Part shown: positions 35,350 through 47,025 of the stretch, one piece after another
How positions within the stretch are numbered: the stretch's first letter is position 1
Layout of the letters: each line of letters opens with the position of its first letter
Source of the DNA: Melieria omissa
Lineage: Eukaryota > Arthropoda > Insecta > Diptera > Ulidiidae
DNA length: 64,000 bases
Assembly (NCBI GenBank): GCA_963971225.1
Contig: OZ020267.1
Location: 47,563,993-47,627,992, forward strand
Direction: 5' to 3'
Made by a program: the position numbers and the translations under genes
Notes under the pieces: generated by a model
What the model saw: the letters and a program-made list of their open reading frames with translations, nothing else
Database searches by the model: none
Told to the model about the DNA's origin: nothing

Positions 35350-35510
35350 CAGTGGTCGGCAAAATTGACAATGAGATGGTGTTAGTGAGCGCAGTGTAAT
35401 ATCTCTCCACCGTGTAAATTATACCTGAACAACGGTTGATTGAGAGAGCGTACTGAGTACGTGTGCTGAGCCTAGTTACTGCTCATAGGAGTAAGCTTTG
35501 CCGACCACTG
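35350..35510. mobile_element. 161-bp hAT MITE, copy 1
   Basis: Perfect 8-bp target duplication GATTAGTC (35342-35349; 35511-35518); ends CAGTGGTCGGCAAA / GCCGACCACTG. Strong similarity to 55176-55332. Confidence 0.92.
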
Positions 35511-36276
35511 GATTAGTCACTGCTGATGCACATCCCCCTCACGAGTGATATCAAATGGCATCACACTTGACTTATAAGCCTATCACAGCTGATTTAAAAT
35601 AAAAAAGCCTTGGTACTTTATTGTTTCATATGTTTATTTTTATAAAAAAGGTTTTTTATTATTAAAAAATCATTAATTTGAAATTAAATTGAATCAATTT
35701 TGAAAACTTACACATTTATAGTACGAAACAAAAAAATGAAGTAATTAAAAATCTTCCAAATATAATGAAATGAAATTCACCCACAGTTAGGCTTGCCACC
35801 CATCCTCCATTGAAGAGGACAGTCCTCCAAATTACTCAATGTCCTCCGTCCTCCAAAGAGGGTAAAATGTCCTCCACGAACACGAAACATGTCGATTTTA
35901 CTATTTCCTTTGGTAGCAAACACGAAATGCATCATAATAATCTGAGTTGAAATTAAAATGTTTTGTATAAAAGCAGCCTCAACTTATTGATATTTATTTC
36001 GATAAAAATATATATTTTTGGTTTTGATCTCATTATTAATTGATCTCGTTATTATTAATTTTATGATCATTAAATGCAATATAAGTCTGATTAAAGCAGC
36101 AAAGAGCAATGACAAATATTTATTTAAAAGAAAATAGTAATTGAAAGGCACCTATGTGTATTTATGAAAATTAATTAATTTATTTATTTTTTAATTGTTT
36201 TCGCATTTAAGTTGTTATGCTTACTTGTTTTATTTATGTTTAAATGTTAAAATTTTTTGAGGTTTTTCTGCATATA

Positions 36277-37018
36277 CCAGGTATGCGCCTATGAAACCGG
36301 TAATTATTTTTGAAAAACACGTTTATTGTGAGGAAATGATTACAATTTTATTCTTCAAAGTAATGGCCATCGCTAGCTACACATTTTTCCCATCTCTCAG
36401 GCAATTTATGGATGCCTCGCCAAAAAAATGTTTCGTCTTTTGCCTGAAACCAATCATCGATCCATTTTTTGGCTTCTGCGTGAGAATTGAAGCGCTGTTC
36501 CGTTAATGCGTGGCCCATCGATGCGAACATGTGATAATCCGAAGGCGCCAAGTCTGGTGAGTAAGCCGCATGAGCAAGAGCTTCCCAGTTGTACGATGCA
36601 ACCAATTCTTTGGTGGCTCTAGTGCGGTGTGGTGGTGCGTTGTCATCGAGGAAAATCACTTTGTGTTGCCTGGCTTCATATTCTGGGCGTTTTTGGCGTA
36701 TAGCACGGTTCAAATCGGCCAATTGTTGTTGGTAACGTTCACCGTTAACCGTTTCACCAGGTTTTAGAAGGTCATACCATATGACACCACGCCACAAAAT
36801 TAACTGTGTCCGCAAATCGTAATTTGTAGGCACGTAATCCGACATTTTCCGGAGCGTCAAACAATGCGTTGTTGGATGAAACTTGACAAATTGTGAACTG
36901 AATATTGTTGACATATGACAGAAGAAGTAAACATGACATTTGGTACGGTTCCGAAGTTTATAAATATTCGGCTATTTACCGCTAGATGTCGTTACCGGTT
37001 TCATAGGCGCATACCTGG
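36277..37018 (-). mobile_element. internally deleted mariner, 742 bp
   Basis: TA at 36275-36276 and 37019-37020. The perfect inverted ends start CCAGGTATGCGCCTATGAAA and extend through CCGGTAA, about 27 bp. It carries the C-terminal part of a transposase. The perfect ends suggest recent insertion by a transposase supplied elsewhere. Confidence 0.88.
36348..36914 (-). pseudogene. mariner transposase, C-terminal half (N-terminus and first catalytic Asp deleted)
   Basis: 188 codons open to the natural stop. Visible: LRTQLILWRGVIWYDLLKPG, then VIFLDDNAPPHRTRA with the second catalytic Asp, then YSPDLAPSDYHMF with the last Asp of the D,D34D triad, and the family's C-terminal WIDDWFQAKDETFFWRGIHK. 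The first catalytic block (DETW-type) and the HTH domain are missing, so the protein could not transpose. The early residues MSTIFSSQFVKF derive from the deletion junction and are not a proven start. Confidence 0.75.
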
Positions 37019-37454
37019 TATATGTACTATATATTTATGCATATCAAAGTTCAAATACATGTCCACTCGCACTCTGAAAACTAAAAGTGTATGATTTTGT
37101 ATAGTATTTTTTGGTGTCCTCCAAAGCTATTTTAGAAAGGTGGCAAGGCTACCTACATTCCATGACATTTTTGAGGTTAGGAGCGCTAGCGCTGAACACA
37201 ATCTGCAAAGATTCAATGAAAAGAACGCTAACATTAGGCAAACTATTCTTTTGATACGCTTCTCATCTACTTTAAATAAAATTAATTAACATATTTATTA
37301 CAAAAAAATAAACAATTGTACTTACCTTTTTTCGGGGGCCGGGGTGGCAACGGCTGAGGGGGGCCCCCTAAATTCTTCAATTTTATGAAATTCAAAACAT
37401 TTGTATAACTGCTGTAATTTTTTTATTCAAAACTATGCAAATAAAGTAGCTTAA

Positions 37455-38111
37455 GAGGTTATATACCTTTTCATGAGTCAAAAAATTGAAAACAATTTTA
37501 TGATTTATTTCGAACAAACATACTTTCAAGAGTTTATGTTTAAAATTTCAAGTCAATCCGAGGAGTAGATCGAAAGTAGCAACTCGATTTGTAGCGCGCT
37601 ATCTGCCTTGGGATAGGCAAACTTTAAACGTGATTTTCTCCAAATGATGTTTTTTGAAAGATGCCATCGCGGTGAGCACGATATCCCGCTAACCACTTCA
37701 TCGATCAATTTTGAGGGGTTGTTTGTACATACAATAGCTAATTCGTGAACGAAGGAATTTTTTTTTCGACAAATTCTTCTATTTTTTTTTGGCAAAAAAC
37801 TAAATTTTTTTTGTAAAATCCTTCGTTCACGAACAAGGTAACACTGTGTACTAACGTAGTTTTTTTTTTTTTTTTAGCTGAGCCGTTACCTCGATTTCAC
37901 GCTCACCGTCAACCACTGCTAACAAAAGGAGTTCTGCGGCAAGGACTGTAACTTCCCCAATTTTTCGAATCTTCGCTTGAAATTTTATACAAATTCACAT
38001 AAGGACATGTACTTTTATAAACTTTGTATTGCATTTGAATAAAACTATGGTAACATGCTTAAAAAAAAATTAAAACCCTGTATTTCCCTACAGAAAAAGG
38101 TATATAACCCC
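37455..38111. mobile_element. 657-bp TTAA-flanked MITE
   Basis: TTAA at 37451-37454 and 38112-38115; ends GAGGTTATATACCTTTTC / GAAAAAGGTATATAACCCC. A pair of CCTTCGTTCACGAA phrases in inverse order lies in the middle (37745 and 37820). Confidence 0.82.
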
Positions 38112-38329
38112 TTAAATATGCATATATAAAAAAGAAAACAAACCTGTAGGACAATAGCAATTGTAAACTAGCAAAAGATAACATTTATCAAAAAATTAAA
38201 GAAACATTAACTTTCAGAAATTTTTCTAATTCTTATTTGCATTCGACATAATATGTACATACAAAGTTAAAAATTGTTGGCAGTCTTGTGCATATTAAAA
38301 AGTATGCACACAAATAAACATACAAATTC

Positions 38330-38830
38330 ATGTACTAAGAAAAACAAACTTCCAAACAAACATTTTCTCGATATATAGCGAGAAACTCTCGAAATAATCT
38401 CGATAATGCTTGAATTTTTCATTGAAGAATTTGACAATCTTCGAGTCCAATTAAATATTTTTTTATCAAACGAAAATTTGTCTTACGTGAACGTGGGCGC
38501 ATTTAAAAACGAGTTTGCGAGTTTGTTTATTGTTGTTTTACTTATAATTGTTATTTGTTTTGAATAATGCACTGACCATGCGACTGTGAAATGCGTTTTA
38601 TTTCAATTTTCAGAAAGAAAATAAGTTTTCATTATTGTATCCAAAATGCTACTGAGAACAAGAAAAATTACTTTGTCGAAACGATTTCGGAATTTTCAAA
38701 ATTTTCGACATCGTTACGATATCTCGGATAAGATAATTTCAATGTCGCAGCATTTCGAAAATCTCGATATCGTTACAATAGTGTAATTTTTTCGATCTCG
38801 ATATCAATTTGGACACTTTAGCAATTCAGT
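38330..38830. repeat. region of recurring TCTCGATATC / TTTCGAAAT motifs
   Basis: Motifs such as TCTCGATATATAG (38372), ATAATCTCGATAATG (38394), TTTCGAAAATCTCGATATCG (38753) and TCGATCTCGATATC (38792) cluster at both ends. This suggests another inverted-repeat element whose exact limits I could not fix. Confidence 0.35.
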
Positions 38831-39590
38831 ATCGTTTTGGTTTACTGGTTTCATATATGTAGTACTTCTATATTGACACTAAGCTCAAGGTACATTCGCC
38901 AACATCACAGTACAGCAATAATGAAATACGAGCGAGAAAGCGTATAAACGAATATACCTTGACATATTTCAAAAGTGGCAAAAAGTCAGGTGCGTTCAGA
39001 CGAGAAAAAAATTGACTGGAAAAAATATAAATTTGTCGAAATCAACTGAAATTTCTTCAACCGCCCAGGAGCAGTTTGACAGTTGTTCATGTGTAGAAGT
39101 GCACATGTATACATAGAAATATATTCACAAAATTTCGTGTTTTCTGTCTCATCGCTTGTCTCCCTATGATTTCCGAATGAAAACACATTGTGAAGATAGG
39201 TTAGTGCCAATATAGAAGTATTACATATATGACTGGTTTCTTACGATTGCAACACATCAGAAAGTCACTAACAGTTAACAAAATAAAGGGACATTCATTT
39301 TCAATAATTTTTATAATTCTTATTTACATTCGACAGACAGTAACAGACGAAATCTTTTTGTAAAATGTATGCACATGTTATTTTAACGTATCGTTTTTAG
39401 GGGTAAAAAACATCATACCTAAGTAATAATAACTGTAAATTTTTTTGACTTCTACAAAGTTTAATGAGGTTAAGTAAGAGGTGAACCAGAATAATTTTAG
39501 AATTTTTACGCATCCAGCATACGAAAATGTCAATAGTTAGGAGCCTGGTGTTTGCGAGTGAATGTATCCATAAATATTGCAGTTTCTTGC
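38831..39590. other. intronic stretch without recognised features
   Basis: No coding segment or repeat end identified. Confidence 0.4.
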
Positions 39591-39599
39591 TATATTACC

Positions 39600-40015
39600 C
39601 AATTGCATCTTGGATCTACTTTAGTCAACATGTCCAGCCCGCAAAAGTGCTGCCACAAATTAATACTGGACATTTACTTGACTGATAAGACGAAGTCTAG
39701 ACTAAGCATTGCAAGGGAAAGCAAAGCGAGCGTAGCGACGGTTTATAATGTTATAAACAACTACAACGCGAGAAACTCTATCTACAGAGCCGAAGGATCA
39801 GGCAGAAAAAAGGGTCCAAGTAACCCTAAGGGTTGTTAGCACATATCGTAATAACCCCACGAGGCCGACTCGAGATGTCGTAGCTGCATCAGGTACATCG
39901 CAATCAACTGAAATGCGATATAAGCGAAGTCAAGGATTAAGGACCTATAAACAGCAGAAAGTGCCTGACCGGTCGGAAGCAACTGAAAAAATAGCGAAGC
40001 CGCGTGCTTGAAAAC
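39600..40015 (+). pseudogene. Tc1-like transposase N-terminal fragment
   Basis: Frame from about 39630 (MSSPQKCCHKLILDIYLTDK) with the HTH SIARESKASVATVYNVINNY and the linker GSGRKKGPS, then a frameshift near 39830. It then reads DVVAASGTSQSTEMRYKRSQ, GLRTYKQQKVPDRSEATEKI and AKPRA, the second DNA-binding helix block of Tc1-type elements. It is cut at 40017 by the next element; the catalytic domain is missing. Confidence 0.65.
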
Positions 40016-40016
40016 T

Positions 40017-40625
40017 GTAGACTCCGACCAATACCAAATTTTTTGGCCGATGCCGATTAATCGGCCGGAAGGGCCAGTTTGGCCGATGCCGATTAATCGG
40101 CCGAAAGGGCGAAAATCGGTCGATGCCGATTACATAGAAAAAATAACACGAATGAGCCCCCCACCCCCCCCCGAAATATTTGGATCGCCTATAAAACTAC
40201 ATACAAATTAAAAGGCATTTTACAAATATTGAAGAATTACTTTTTGAAACCCCCCACGAAATATTTTTCTGAATTCGCGCCTGCATACAAATTCAGTTTT
40301 TTATTCAACTTAAAATTACTTAATTAAATTAAAATTATAATAATTAAATTATAAAATTATTTTTATATTAAAATGTTTACTTTGAAATTGCGACCCGTTG
40401 TACAGATGCAGTGCGAAGAAGTCAGAAAACAAATTTGGAAAAAATAAAAGGCCTGTTAAAAAAAATGCTTCCAATGAAAAAATAAGGATAAGATTGAAAA
40501 ATTAAATGCCATTTCTTCTGATATCCACATTAAGAGCTGAAATGCATAGACATTTCGAGAAAATCTGTGTTTTTAAGAATACCTAGTCTTAAAAAAACAT
40601 TTCTAGGAAACCTTTAGGCATAAAT
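40017..40625. mobile_element. AGTCCGACC-end element, partial reversed copy
   Basis: Starts GTAGACTCCGACCAATACC with CCGATTAATCGGCC repeats at 40054 and 40088. It then matches the reverse complement of 16380-16510 (TTTCGAGAAAATCTGTGTTT at 40552). The middle part is deleted relative to 16241-18808. Confidence 0.65.
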
Positions 40626-40627
40626 GC

Positions 40628-41100
40628 AGTATAGCGAACCCACGTGAAAAAAATAAATGAGTATGCTTTTATATAGAGGGTTGGCTCCCGAATCTAACAA
40701 ACTAAAATTTTTGCGTTGGAAACGCCCACAAAAGGCGTGGCTCGGGGTCAAAGTTAAAAGTTTTTATCAAAAAACTCAATTAATCTCCAATTGATTCACG
40801 CGATATGGGTATCAAACGAAAGGTATTTTTCATACCTTTCTACTAATGCACTACATTAGTTACGTAAAATGCATTAATAAAAAGTTGTCCAATAACCGCC
40901 TCATTCCGTCTGTCGAAGGACATGACTAAATAGTAAATTCTTAGTGAATTTAATTGATGCGTGACTCATGGTTCCAAAGTTATCGTCTGAATATTTTCAG
41001 AATTCACGGCCAAATATGGCAGGGATTTTCCGACTTTCCCAATAGATTTTCCGGAATTTTCTTTTTAGACGAACCTGAACTGACTTAATACGAATCCAAC
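40628..41100. repeat. interspersed repeat AATGCAGTATAGCGAACCC with GGCGTGGC motif
   Basis: The first part is inverted at 49830-50058 (TTTCGTTTGATACCCAT, AGTATAGCGAACCC reversed). The second part (40905-41100) is the reverse complement of about 3165-3350 (GTTCCAAAGTTATCGTCTGAA-like, TTCAGAATTCACGG). Confidence 0.65.
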
Positions 41101-41179
41101 AAAGAAATCCCAATGAAAATTGGTCGTTCCGTTTTAGCGTGAATTGCTTACGCACATACCGCCACTTTCTTTTATATAT

Positions 41180-41426
41180 CTGTGGTCAAAAGCAATAACC
41201 GCTTAAGTCGACTTAAGACGAAATTGAGTTATGGAAGCCACCACGTTCCCTTGACTGTGCTCTACGTTTGTGTAAAATCGGGGAGTTTGTAACTTTAAAA
41301 TAATAAAAGTTATTAATAAAAACCTATTCGCATTCCCATAACGAACACACTACGCGCTAAAACTTTAAAACGAGATTGCACGAAACAGCAATTTTCGACT
41401 TAGGCGGTTATTGCTTTTGACCACAG
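41180..41426. mobile_element. 247-bp MITE with CTGTGG ends, copy 3
   Basis: CTGTGGTCAAAAGCAATAAC / GTTATTGCTTTTGACCACAG, perfect ends. ATAT at 41176-41179 and 41427-41430. Confidence 0.9.
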
Positions 41427-41852
41427 ATATATAGATGTCGAGGGTTTAGTGTGCACACCGCTGATGTAGTGGTACCAGCTCTCCCAGTTTCATATCACTT
41501 TATCACTGGCGAAGTCCCGCATTCATGGTGGCTCGTGCTTGATTTCCGCTTGCTTTTTTTTTACAAACAGGAACAAGAAGCGGACAGTCAAAATTTACAT
41601 AGAGCGATCGCCCAGGCGCATTAGTAAGGTGGTAACACTACGGCAACAACAAAAACTCAAAGTATTTTGTAAGTGCTTCAGCTGACAAAGTAGAGTGAAG
41701 AAATGCATGCAACCGATTTTTGCTTTCCTCTCGCTGCCGTTTAGGTTTTGCTCACGGTTGGTGCTTCTCGCCCGTGTTTGAAGTGAAAGGGAAATTTGTG
41801 ACACATGTACAAGTGCCACACCCTTTTTTATTTTGCTAGTAACAACTAACTT

Positions 41853-42182
41853 GACAGCCGCCGTAGCTCAGCTGGCTAGTGCGTTGGGCCGCGAGTCAAA
41901 TGTGACGGTCAAACCCAGGTTCAAGACACGGTTGCTGCTACCACCGAAAAAAAATAAATACATTTTTTTTCGGCGGCTGTCCTTTCAGCAGGAAATAGCA
42001 AACCTCTGAGAGTAAAATTGCCTATGAAAAAGCTCCCAACTCGCTGTTCGGAATCGGCATAAAACTGTGGGTCCCGTCCAACCTTGTTAAAAAAAAATTC
42101 ACACGCACAACACGGATGGTTGCGGGTAGCTAGGCCTTAGTCTCGTAATCGGACTGTCTTGCCAGTCATGTATGTATGTATG
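41853..42182 (+). mobile_element. complete SINE of family A with 16-bp target duplication
   Basis: TAGTAACAACTAACTT stands at 41837-41852 and 42183-42198, perfect. The element is 330 bp: GACAGCCGCCGTAGCTCAGC head, A box TAGCTCAGCTGG, B box-like GGTTCAAGAC at about 41928, and a body with CAGGAAATAGCAAACCTCTG, CACACGCACAACACGGATGG and GTCTCGTAATCGG. The tail is CATGTATGTATGTATG. This defines the family boundaries. Confidence 0.92.
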
Positions 42183-42339
42183 TAGTAACAACTAACTTTG
42201 TAAAAACTAAAAATTAATTCAAAACTAATATATGCGCGAGTGTACGCAGGCTGATACATAAAACACCTTGATATTGGAGGTTTTATCCTCAAGTAGTACA
42301 TCCGTGCAGCGGCATAAAATAGCACCAAACACAGGACAA

Positions 42340-43400
42340 ATCAGTTCACTGATCCTTCTTTCCCACAGTAGCCGTACAGTCATAGGTTAAATAGGTATAA
42401 ACAAAAAATGTTTAATTCTGACCACACACCTTAGTTGGTAAACAAATTGGAGGCGTGAAGATAATAATCATAAGCACTTACTGTTATTGTCATTAAGCTG
42501 GGTTATTTCAAGTAAATTGCTTTGGCGAAGGAAAGAACGTGTTTTAACAATGCAATAACTATGCTTTGTCACCCCCATCGGCAATTCATGAAGCCCTCAA
42601 AACTGAATAGAACGATATGCTTATGTGCCACTGAATAAAACATTTCAAGAACTTATATCCTCCATCAAATCCTGATTTGTTTTTGTAGGACAACAATGTA
42701 AACTCTGAATAAAGTGTGCGCGAAACAATATACAAAAACCCACCCTAAAATGTGAGTGAAAATTTACCTATTGTGCTGACATGTCTTCGCATATAAGGAT
42801 TTGCAACCACACGCTTAAAGGCATGGGTATTTTATTGTATGAACAGACCAAACCAATAAACTGCAATGACTGCACATAATAGCAGCCAAATTGATTTTAG
42901 AAATAATTCAGGCAATTGTTAAGTAAATTTAACTGATGGTAGTACGTGAAGAGATTTTTCGCTTCGTTGACACGATTATTAGTCCCCTTAGCGAGTTTGT
43001 ACTTGAAAATATTTTGAACATCATTTGCACTCATTCGGAATTTCAAAAGAATACAAACAATGGGATGTAGATAGATACAATAAGGGATGATTTCATTGTA
43101 TAAGTAAGATAAGAATAATTGTTGACAATTTGTGGTGTTTGGTTGATGTTATTAACCGATAAAAAGCAGTTTAAATTTAATAAAATTATCATTCCACTTA
43201 TTTTGTGTTTCTCGTTACGTGAAGTGCAAGGTAGGTCTGTAGATCTGTCTGTGTAAGCACAAATAAGGTGGGCCTACTAAGTACTTTCCTTGTTGATGAA
43301 TGTTACCCTGCTGCAACTATCTCCAGAAGTTAAATATCCAGGAGTACTAAAAAATTAAAAACATGCATCCAAAATTGAAAAACTACAATATTAACAAAGC
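42340..43400. other. intronic stretch without recognised features
   Basis: About 1 kb without an identified repeat end or coding segment. Confidence 0.45.
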
Positions 43401-43410
43401 ATAACTAATG

Positions 43411-43746
43411 AATAATAATAATAATAATTTACTGGCACGACAGCCCGATTACGAGACTAAGGCCTAGCTACCCGCAACCATCCGTGTTGTGCGTGCGAAT
43501 TTGTACAGGGTTGGAAGGAACCTACAGTTTTATGCCGATTCCGAACGGCGAGTTGGGAGCGTTTTCATAGGCAATTTGACTCTCAGAGGTTTGCCATTTC
43601 CTGCTGACAGGACAGCCGCCGAAAGAAAAATTATTGTTTTTCTTTTTTCTTCGACGTAAACGCAACGGAGTCTTGAACCTGGGTTCGAGTGTCGCATTTG
43701 ACTCACAGCCCAACGCACCAGCCAGTTGAGATACGGCGGCTGCTGC
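43411..43746 (-). mobile_element. SINE family A, reversed copy
   Basis: Head at the right (minus strand GCAGCCGCCGTATCTCAACT), B box-like GGTTCAAGAC, same body as 41853-42182. The 3' tail here is (AAT/ATT)n at 43411-43427. The mariner at 43749 is inserted next to its 5' end. Confidence 0.88.
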
Positions 43747-43748
43747 TA

Positions 43749-45047
43749 ACACTTCGTTCAATAATGTGTGTGACTAACTAATTAAAACACATTTTTTTGC
43801 CAAAATTCAAATTCAAATTTATTCATCAACATAGTCCCCTTTTAGGGAGATACAATCATTCCAACGCTTTTCCAATCTTTCGATACCGCCTTTATAGAAC
43901 GATTTTTCTTTGCCTTCAAAATAGGCGTTAGTTTCGGCGATTACTTCATCATTTGAGCCAAATCTCTTACCACGGAGCATCTTTTTGAGGTCTGCGAAGA
44001 GCCAGTAGTCGCTGGGGGCCAGATCTGGAGAATACGGGGGATGAGGAAGCAATTCGAAGCGCAATTCATGCATTTTTTCCATCGTTTTCATCGACTTGTG
44101 ACACGGTGCATTGTCTTGGTGAAACAACACTTTTTTCTTCTTCATATGGGGCCGCTTAATCGCGATTTCTTCTTTCAAACGTTCCAACAACGCTATATAA
44201 TAGTCGCTATTGATTGTTTTCCCTTTCTCAAGATAGTCGATGAATATTATTCCGTGCACATCCCAAAATACTGACGCCATAACCTTGCCAGCCGATGTTT
44301 GTGCCTTTGGACGCTTTGGGCGGCTTTCACCGGTTGCATGCCACTCAGCAGACTGCCGATTTGACTCTGGAGTGAAATGGTGGATCCATGTTTCATCCAT
44401 TGTGATGTACCGACGCAAAAACTCCGACTTGTTGCGCGTAAACATGTCCAAACAGCTCTTTGAATCATCGATTCGTTGTTGTTTTTGCTCCGGTGTGAGC
44501 AAACGCGGCACCCATTTCGAAAACACCTTTTTCATAACCAAATGTTCGTGAATTATGGTGTGTACACTGCCTGCTGATATCTTTAGAATGTCAGCAATCT
44601 CCCCCACTTTCACTTTACGGTCGGACATAATGATTTTCAGTGTTTTTTCAACGTTTTCCGGAATAACAGCGTCATTTGGCCGTCCAGTAGATGGAATGTC
44701 ATCGGTGTCTGTACGACCACGTTTGAATTCGGCATACCAATAACAAATGGTTCTTTTTGATGGAGCAGAGTCCGAATAATGTTTTTCAAGCCATTCCTGG
44801 CATTGAACAGTATTTTTTTTCATTAAAAAACAATGATAAATCAGCACACGGAATTGCTTTGAATTCATTTTTTTTGAAAACTCAAAAGTAGTGTCACTTA
44901 AAGCACTGTAACTTGTAAACTAATGGTCGGATTGACATATAATTTTGACAGTAAGCCTAAAGGGGTTCACAATTTCGAAAAAAAATATTGATTTAGTATT
45001 AGTGCCGCCATCTATGTGTCAGTCACACACATTATTGAACGAAGTGT
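43749..45047 (-). mobile_element. full-length mariner element, irritans-like
   Basis: 1,299 bp between TA at 43747-43748 and 45048-45049. The inverted ends are perfect over 27 bp, starting ACACTTCGTTCAATAATGTG. One uninterrupted transposase frame fills most of it. Size, ends and frame are those expected of a complete mariner. It may be active or recently so. Confidence 0.93.
43819..44868 (-). CDS. mariner transposase, apparently intact
   Basis: 349 codons, open from MNSKQFRVLIYHCFLMKKNT to DYVDE and stop; mariner transposases are usually 340-350 residues. It cuts and pastes its own element in the nucleus. N-terminal HTH pair: residues about 1-110 with the linker TGRPNDAVIPENVEK. WVPRLLTPEQK leads into the catalytic domain: Asp in ITMDETWIHHF, Asp in VLFHQDNAPCHKS, and Asp in HPPYSPDLAPSDYW, the D,D34D triad. 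The conserved GKVMASVFWDVHGIIFIDYL and the C-terminal YFEGKEKSFY / KRWNDC are present. From memory it is closest to the irritans subfamily (Himar1-like). No key residue appears missing. Confidence 0.93.
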   Translation of the reverse strand: MNSKQFRVLIYHCFLMKKNTVQCQEWLEKHYSDSAPSKRTICYWYAEFKRGRTDTDDIPSTGRPNDAVIPENVEKTLKIIMSDRKVKVGEIADILKISAGSVHTIIHEHLVMKKVFSKWVPRLLTPEQKQQRIDDSKSCLDMFTRNKSEFLRRYITMDETWIHHFTPESNRQSAEWHATGESRPKRPKAQTSAGKVMASVFWDVHGIIFIDYLEKGKTINSDYYIALLERLKEEIAIKRPHMKKKKVLFHQDNAPCHKSMKTMEKMHELRFELLPHPPYSPDLAPSDYWLFADLKKMLRGKRFGSNDEVIAETNAYFEGKEKSFYKGGIERLEKRWNDCISLKGDYVDE

Positions 45048-45049
45048 TA

Positions 45050-45150
45050 TTATAGATTTTAACTTATCTTTCTCTAGATTTAAGCTGAACTTCTTTATTA
45101 TTTTAAATTAGTCTGTAAGAACTTTTTCTGTAGACCAAATAAATAAAAAA
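45050..45150 (+). mobile_element. non-LTR retrotransposon 3' tail fragment
   Basis: ATTAGTCTGTAAGAAC and CAAATAAATAAAAAAAATG at 45106-45153 match the 3' end at 16180-16237 (TTAGTCTGTAAGATTTG). 5' truncated. Confidence 0.5.
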
Positions 45151-46185
45151 AATGGGCTGGATATGCCACGTTCATGGGGTATAGGTATACTCAACATTAC
45201 AAAGAAACCTCATATTACGCAAACATTCTGACTATTCGAAAGTTTGTCGATTAAATTAAATAAATAAAAGTTAAAACATAACTTTATTTTATCTATTAAA
45301 ATAACAATATTAACAATTTTCTTAATTTTCTTTCGTCCACCACGAAATAAAACGAAACAAAGAAGTAGGGAGTTGTAAAAAAGTAAACTAAGTAAACTGA
45401 ACAAATTGATGCGGTATTTAGGGGACTTTGTGTTGTTTCTTTTGAAATTTGTTTGCTTACTTTTGCTTTGTACTCCTTATACCCTATTTTTCAACAAGTA
45501 ACGATAACTACGAATTGTAGATTATGTAAACAAATTATGGCATTGCCCGACAGAAAAAAATATCACACTTTAATGTAATACCAAGAGATAAATGGATTGT
45601 TCTTTTATTTAACTTTTCTTATATAAAAATACAAACACATCAGTTCACGAAAGAACATACGACAATGCTTTGAAAGCCGTCTGTCGGAAAAAACAATCTT
45701 AAAATTAACAGTTTCTCATTTTTTACATTTATACATACATTTGAGTGTTTAAAGTAATTTACATTTAATTCCTTATACTTAAAATCATCATCACCAAATT
45801 CTACCATCCGATGAATTTACTCCATTCAGTCAATTAACTATTTCAAACCCTTTTGTTATGTCCCAGTTCCAAGACCCTATTTACACGAGGGCTTTTCCCC
45901 CTGCGTTAAAAGTCATACGTGACGAGTTTGCAGGCGAGAAATGGTGAGATGGTGAGTCAGCGGGGTAGGCAAACACGCACGGTCAGCGAATTCCAGGGGT
46001 TTCTTTGACATTTGCTTTGCTCTTTTTCGCACTTTTCTTCAAATTTCAAACAGGCCGGAGGTTTTGCTAACAATTATATTTAAATCTTCCCTATTATTTA
46101 AATTTGAGCAGTTAATAGCCATTTCAGTGTCAAAGAAAATCCCATATGCAATTTTTTCTTCTACTAGACTTTGACTAGTAACTTT
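45151..46185. other. intronic stretch without recognised features
   Basis: No coding segment, repeat boundary or matching repeat was seen. Confidence 0.4.
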
Positions 46186-46794
46186 TAGGCCCGATTTCAC
46201 AGTAGTTGGTTAATCAAAAACCGATGTCCCATCGATTCGATTTTCGATTTCACAGCCTCTGGTTAACGAACCGTTAACCAGCCAATGTTGAATGGTTAAC
46301 CATCGGATAGCCAAGAAATAATCAGCTGTTTTGACAGCGCTCAAAATTTGTGAAATTTGTCAACATTTGGGGAGTTTAAAAATTATTGCATATTTTTCCA
46401 CCAGTTCCAGGTTGAAAAATTTGGGGCTTTTTTGTTTAAGAAAAAAATTCAAACAAAAAATAATTTTTCTTTGTTTTGTTTTGATATCAACCGCCTCGAA
46501 ACAATGCTGCCAATAATGTGCAAGTAGTGTTAAGTCAAATTAGCTGTTCAGATAACTAGCCGCTGTGAAAGCCAAACCCAGTGATATTTAACCCTCATCC
46601 GACGTTCAAAAAAACTCACACATAAGATGTTCGTGTGAAATTTCACCCATATGGTACTTTCTATTGTTCTAATGAAATTGTTTAACCAATTATAATAAAA
46701 ATCACTTGTTATCTTTAATCTTTATTATCTTTGTTATCTTACAGATAAAAAAAGTTAATTAATTTTTCTATATTTATTTGCAATTGGGGCAGTT

Positions 46795-46975
46795 AGGTAA
46801 GGTTAGGTTATTATGGCTCCCTCTGTAAGACACACTCAGAAGCCTCGTTGTGATACCACATAATTCACCCTTTTTTGAAATGTGTATGTAACACTGTTTT
46901 TTCCAACATATGTTACACCACACATTTCAAGCGGATTGGGAAAGGGGGCAAGGAAGGGCAGTAGTTAACTAAAAC
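46795..46975 (-). mobile_element. 3' part of SINE B, reversed
   Basis: TAAGGTTAGGTTA tail at 46797-46810, then AGACACACTC, and TGTTACACCACACATTTCAA at 46911, matching 17500-17644 reversed. Confidence 0.7.
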
Positions 46976-47025
46976 TTGTGTTCACCACATATACACTTTT
47001 TTCAAGAATTGGAAGCAGAATATGC

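Larger units (their letters stand above)
35788..37151. mobile_element. hAT-like element with TAGGCTTGCCACC ends, containing a mariner
   Basis: Ends TAGGCTTGCCACC / reversed TAGCCTTGCCACC. Flanking octamers CCCACAGT and CCTACATT agree in 6 of 8 positions. Without the nested mariner (36277-37018) it is about 620 bp. GTCCTCC repeats lie near both ends. No hAT transposase. Confidence 0.65.

Noticed and set aside
41857..41935. possible tRNA gene (TAGCTCAGCTGG ... GGTTCAAGAC)
   Set aside because: Same head occurs in every SINE A copy and continues into the SINE body; no cloverleaf with a paired acceptor stem.
44041..44551. plus-strand frames of 77 and 103 codons
   Set aside because: Shadows of the intact mariner transposase on the opposite strand.
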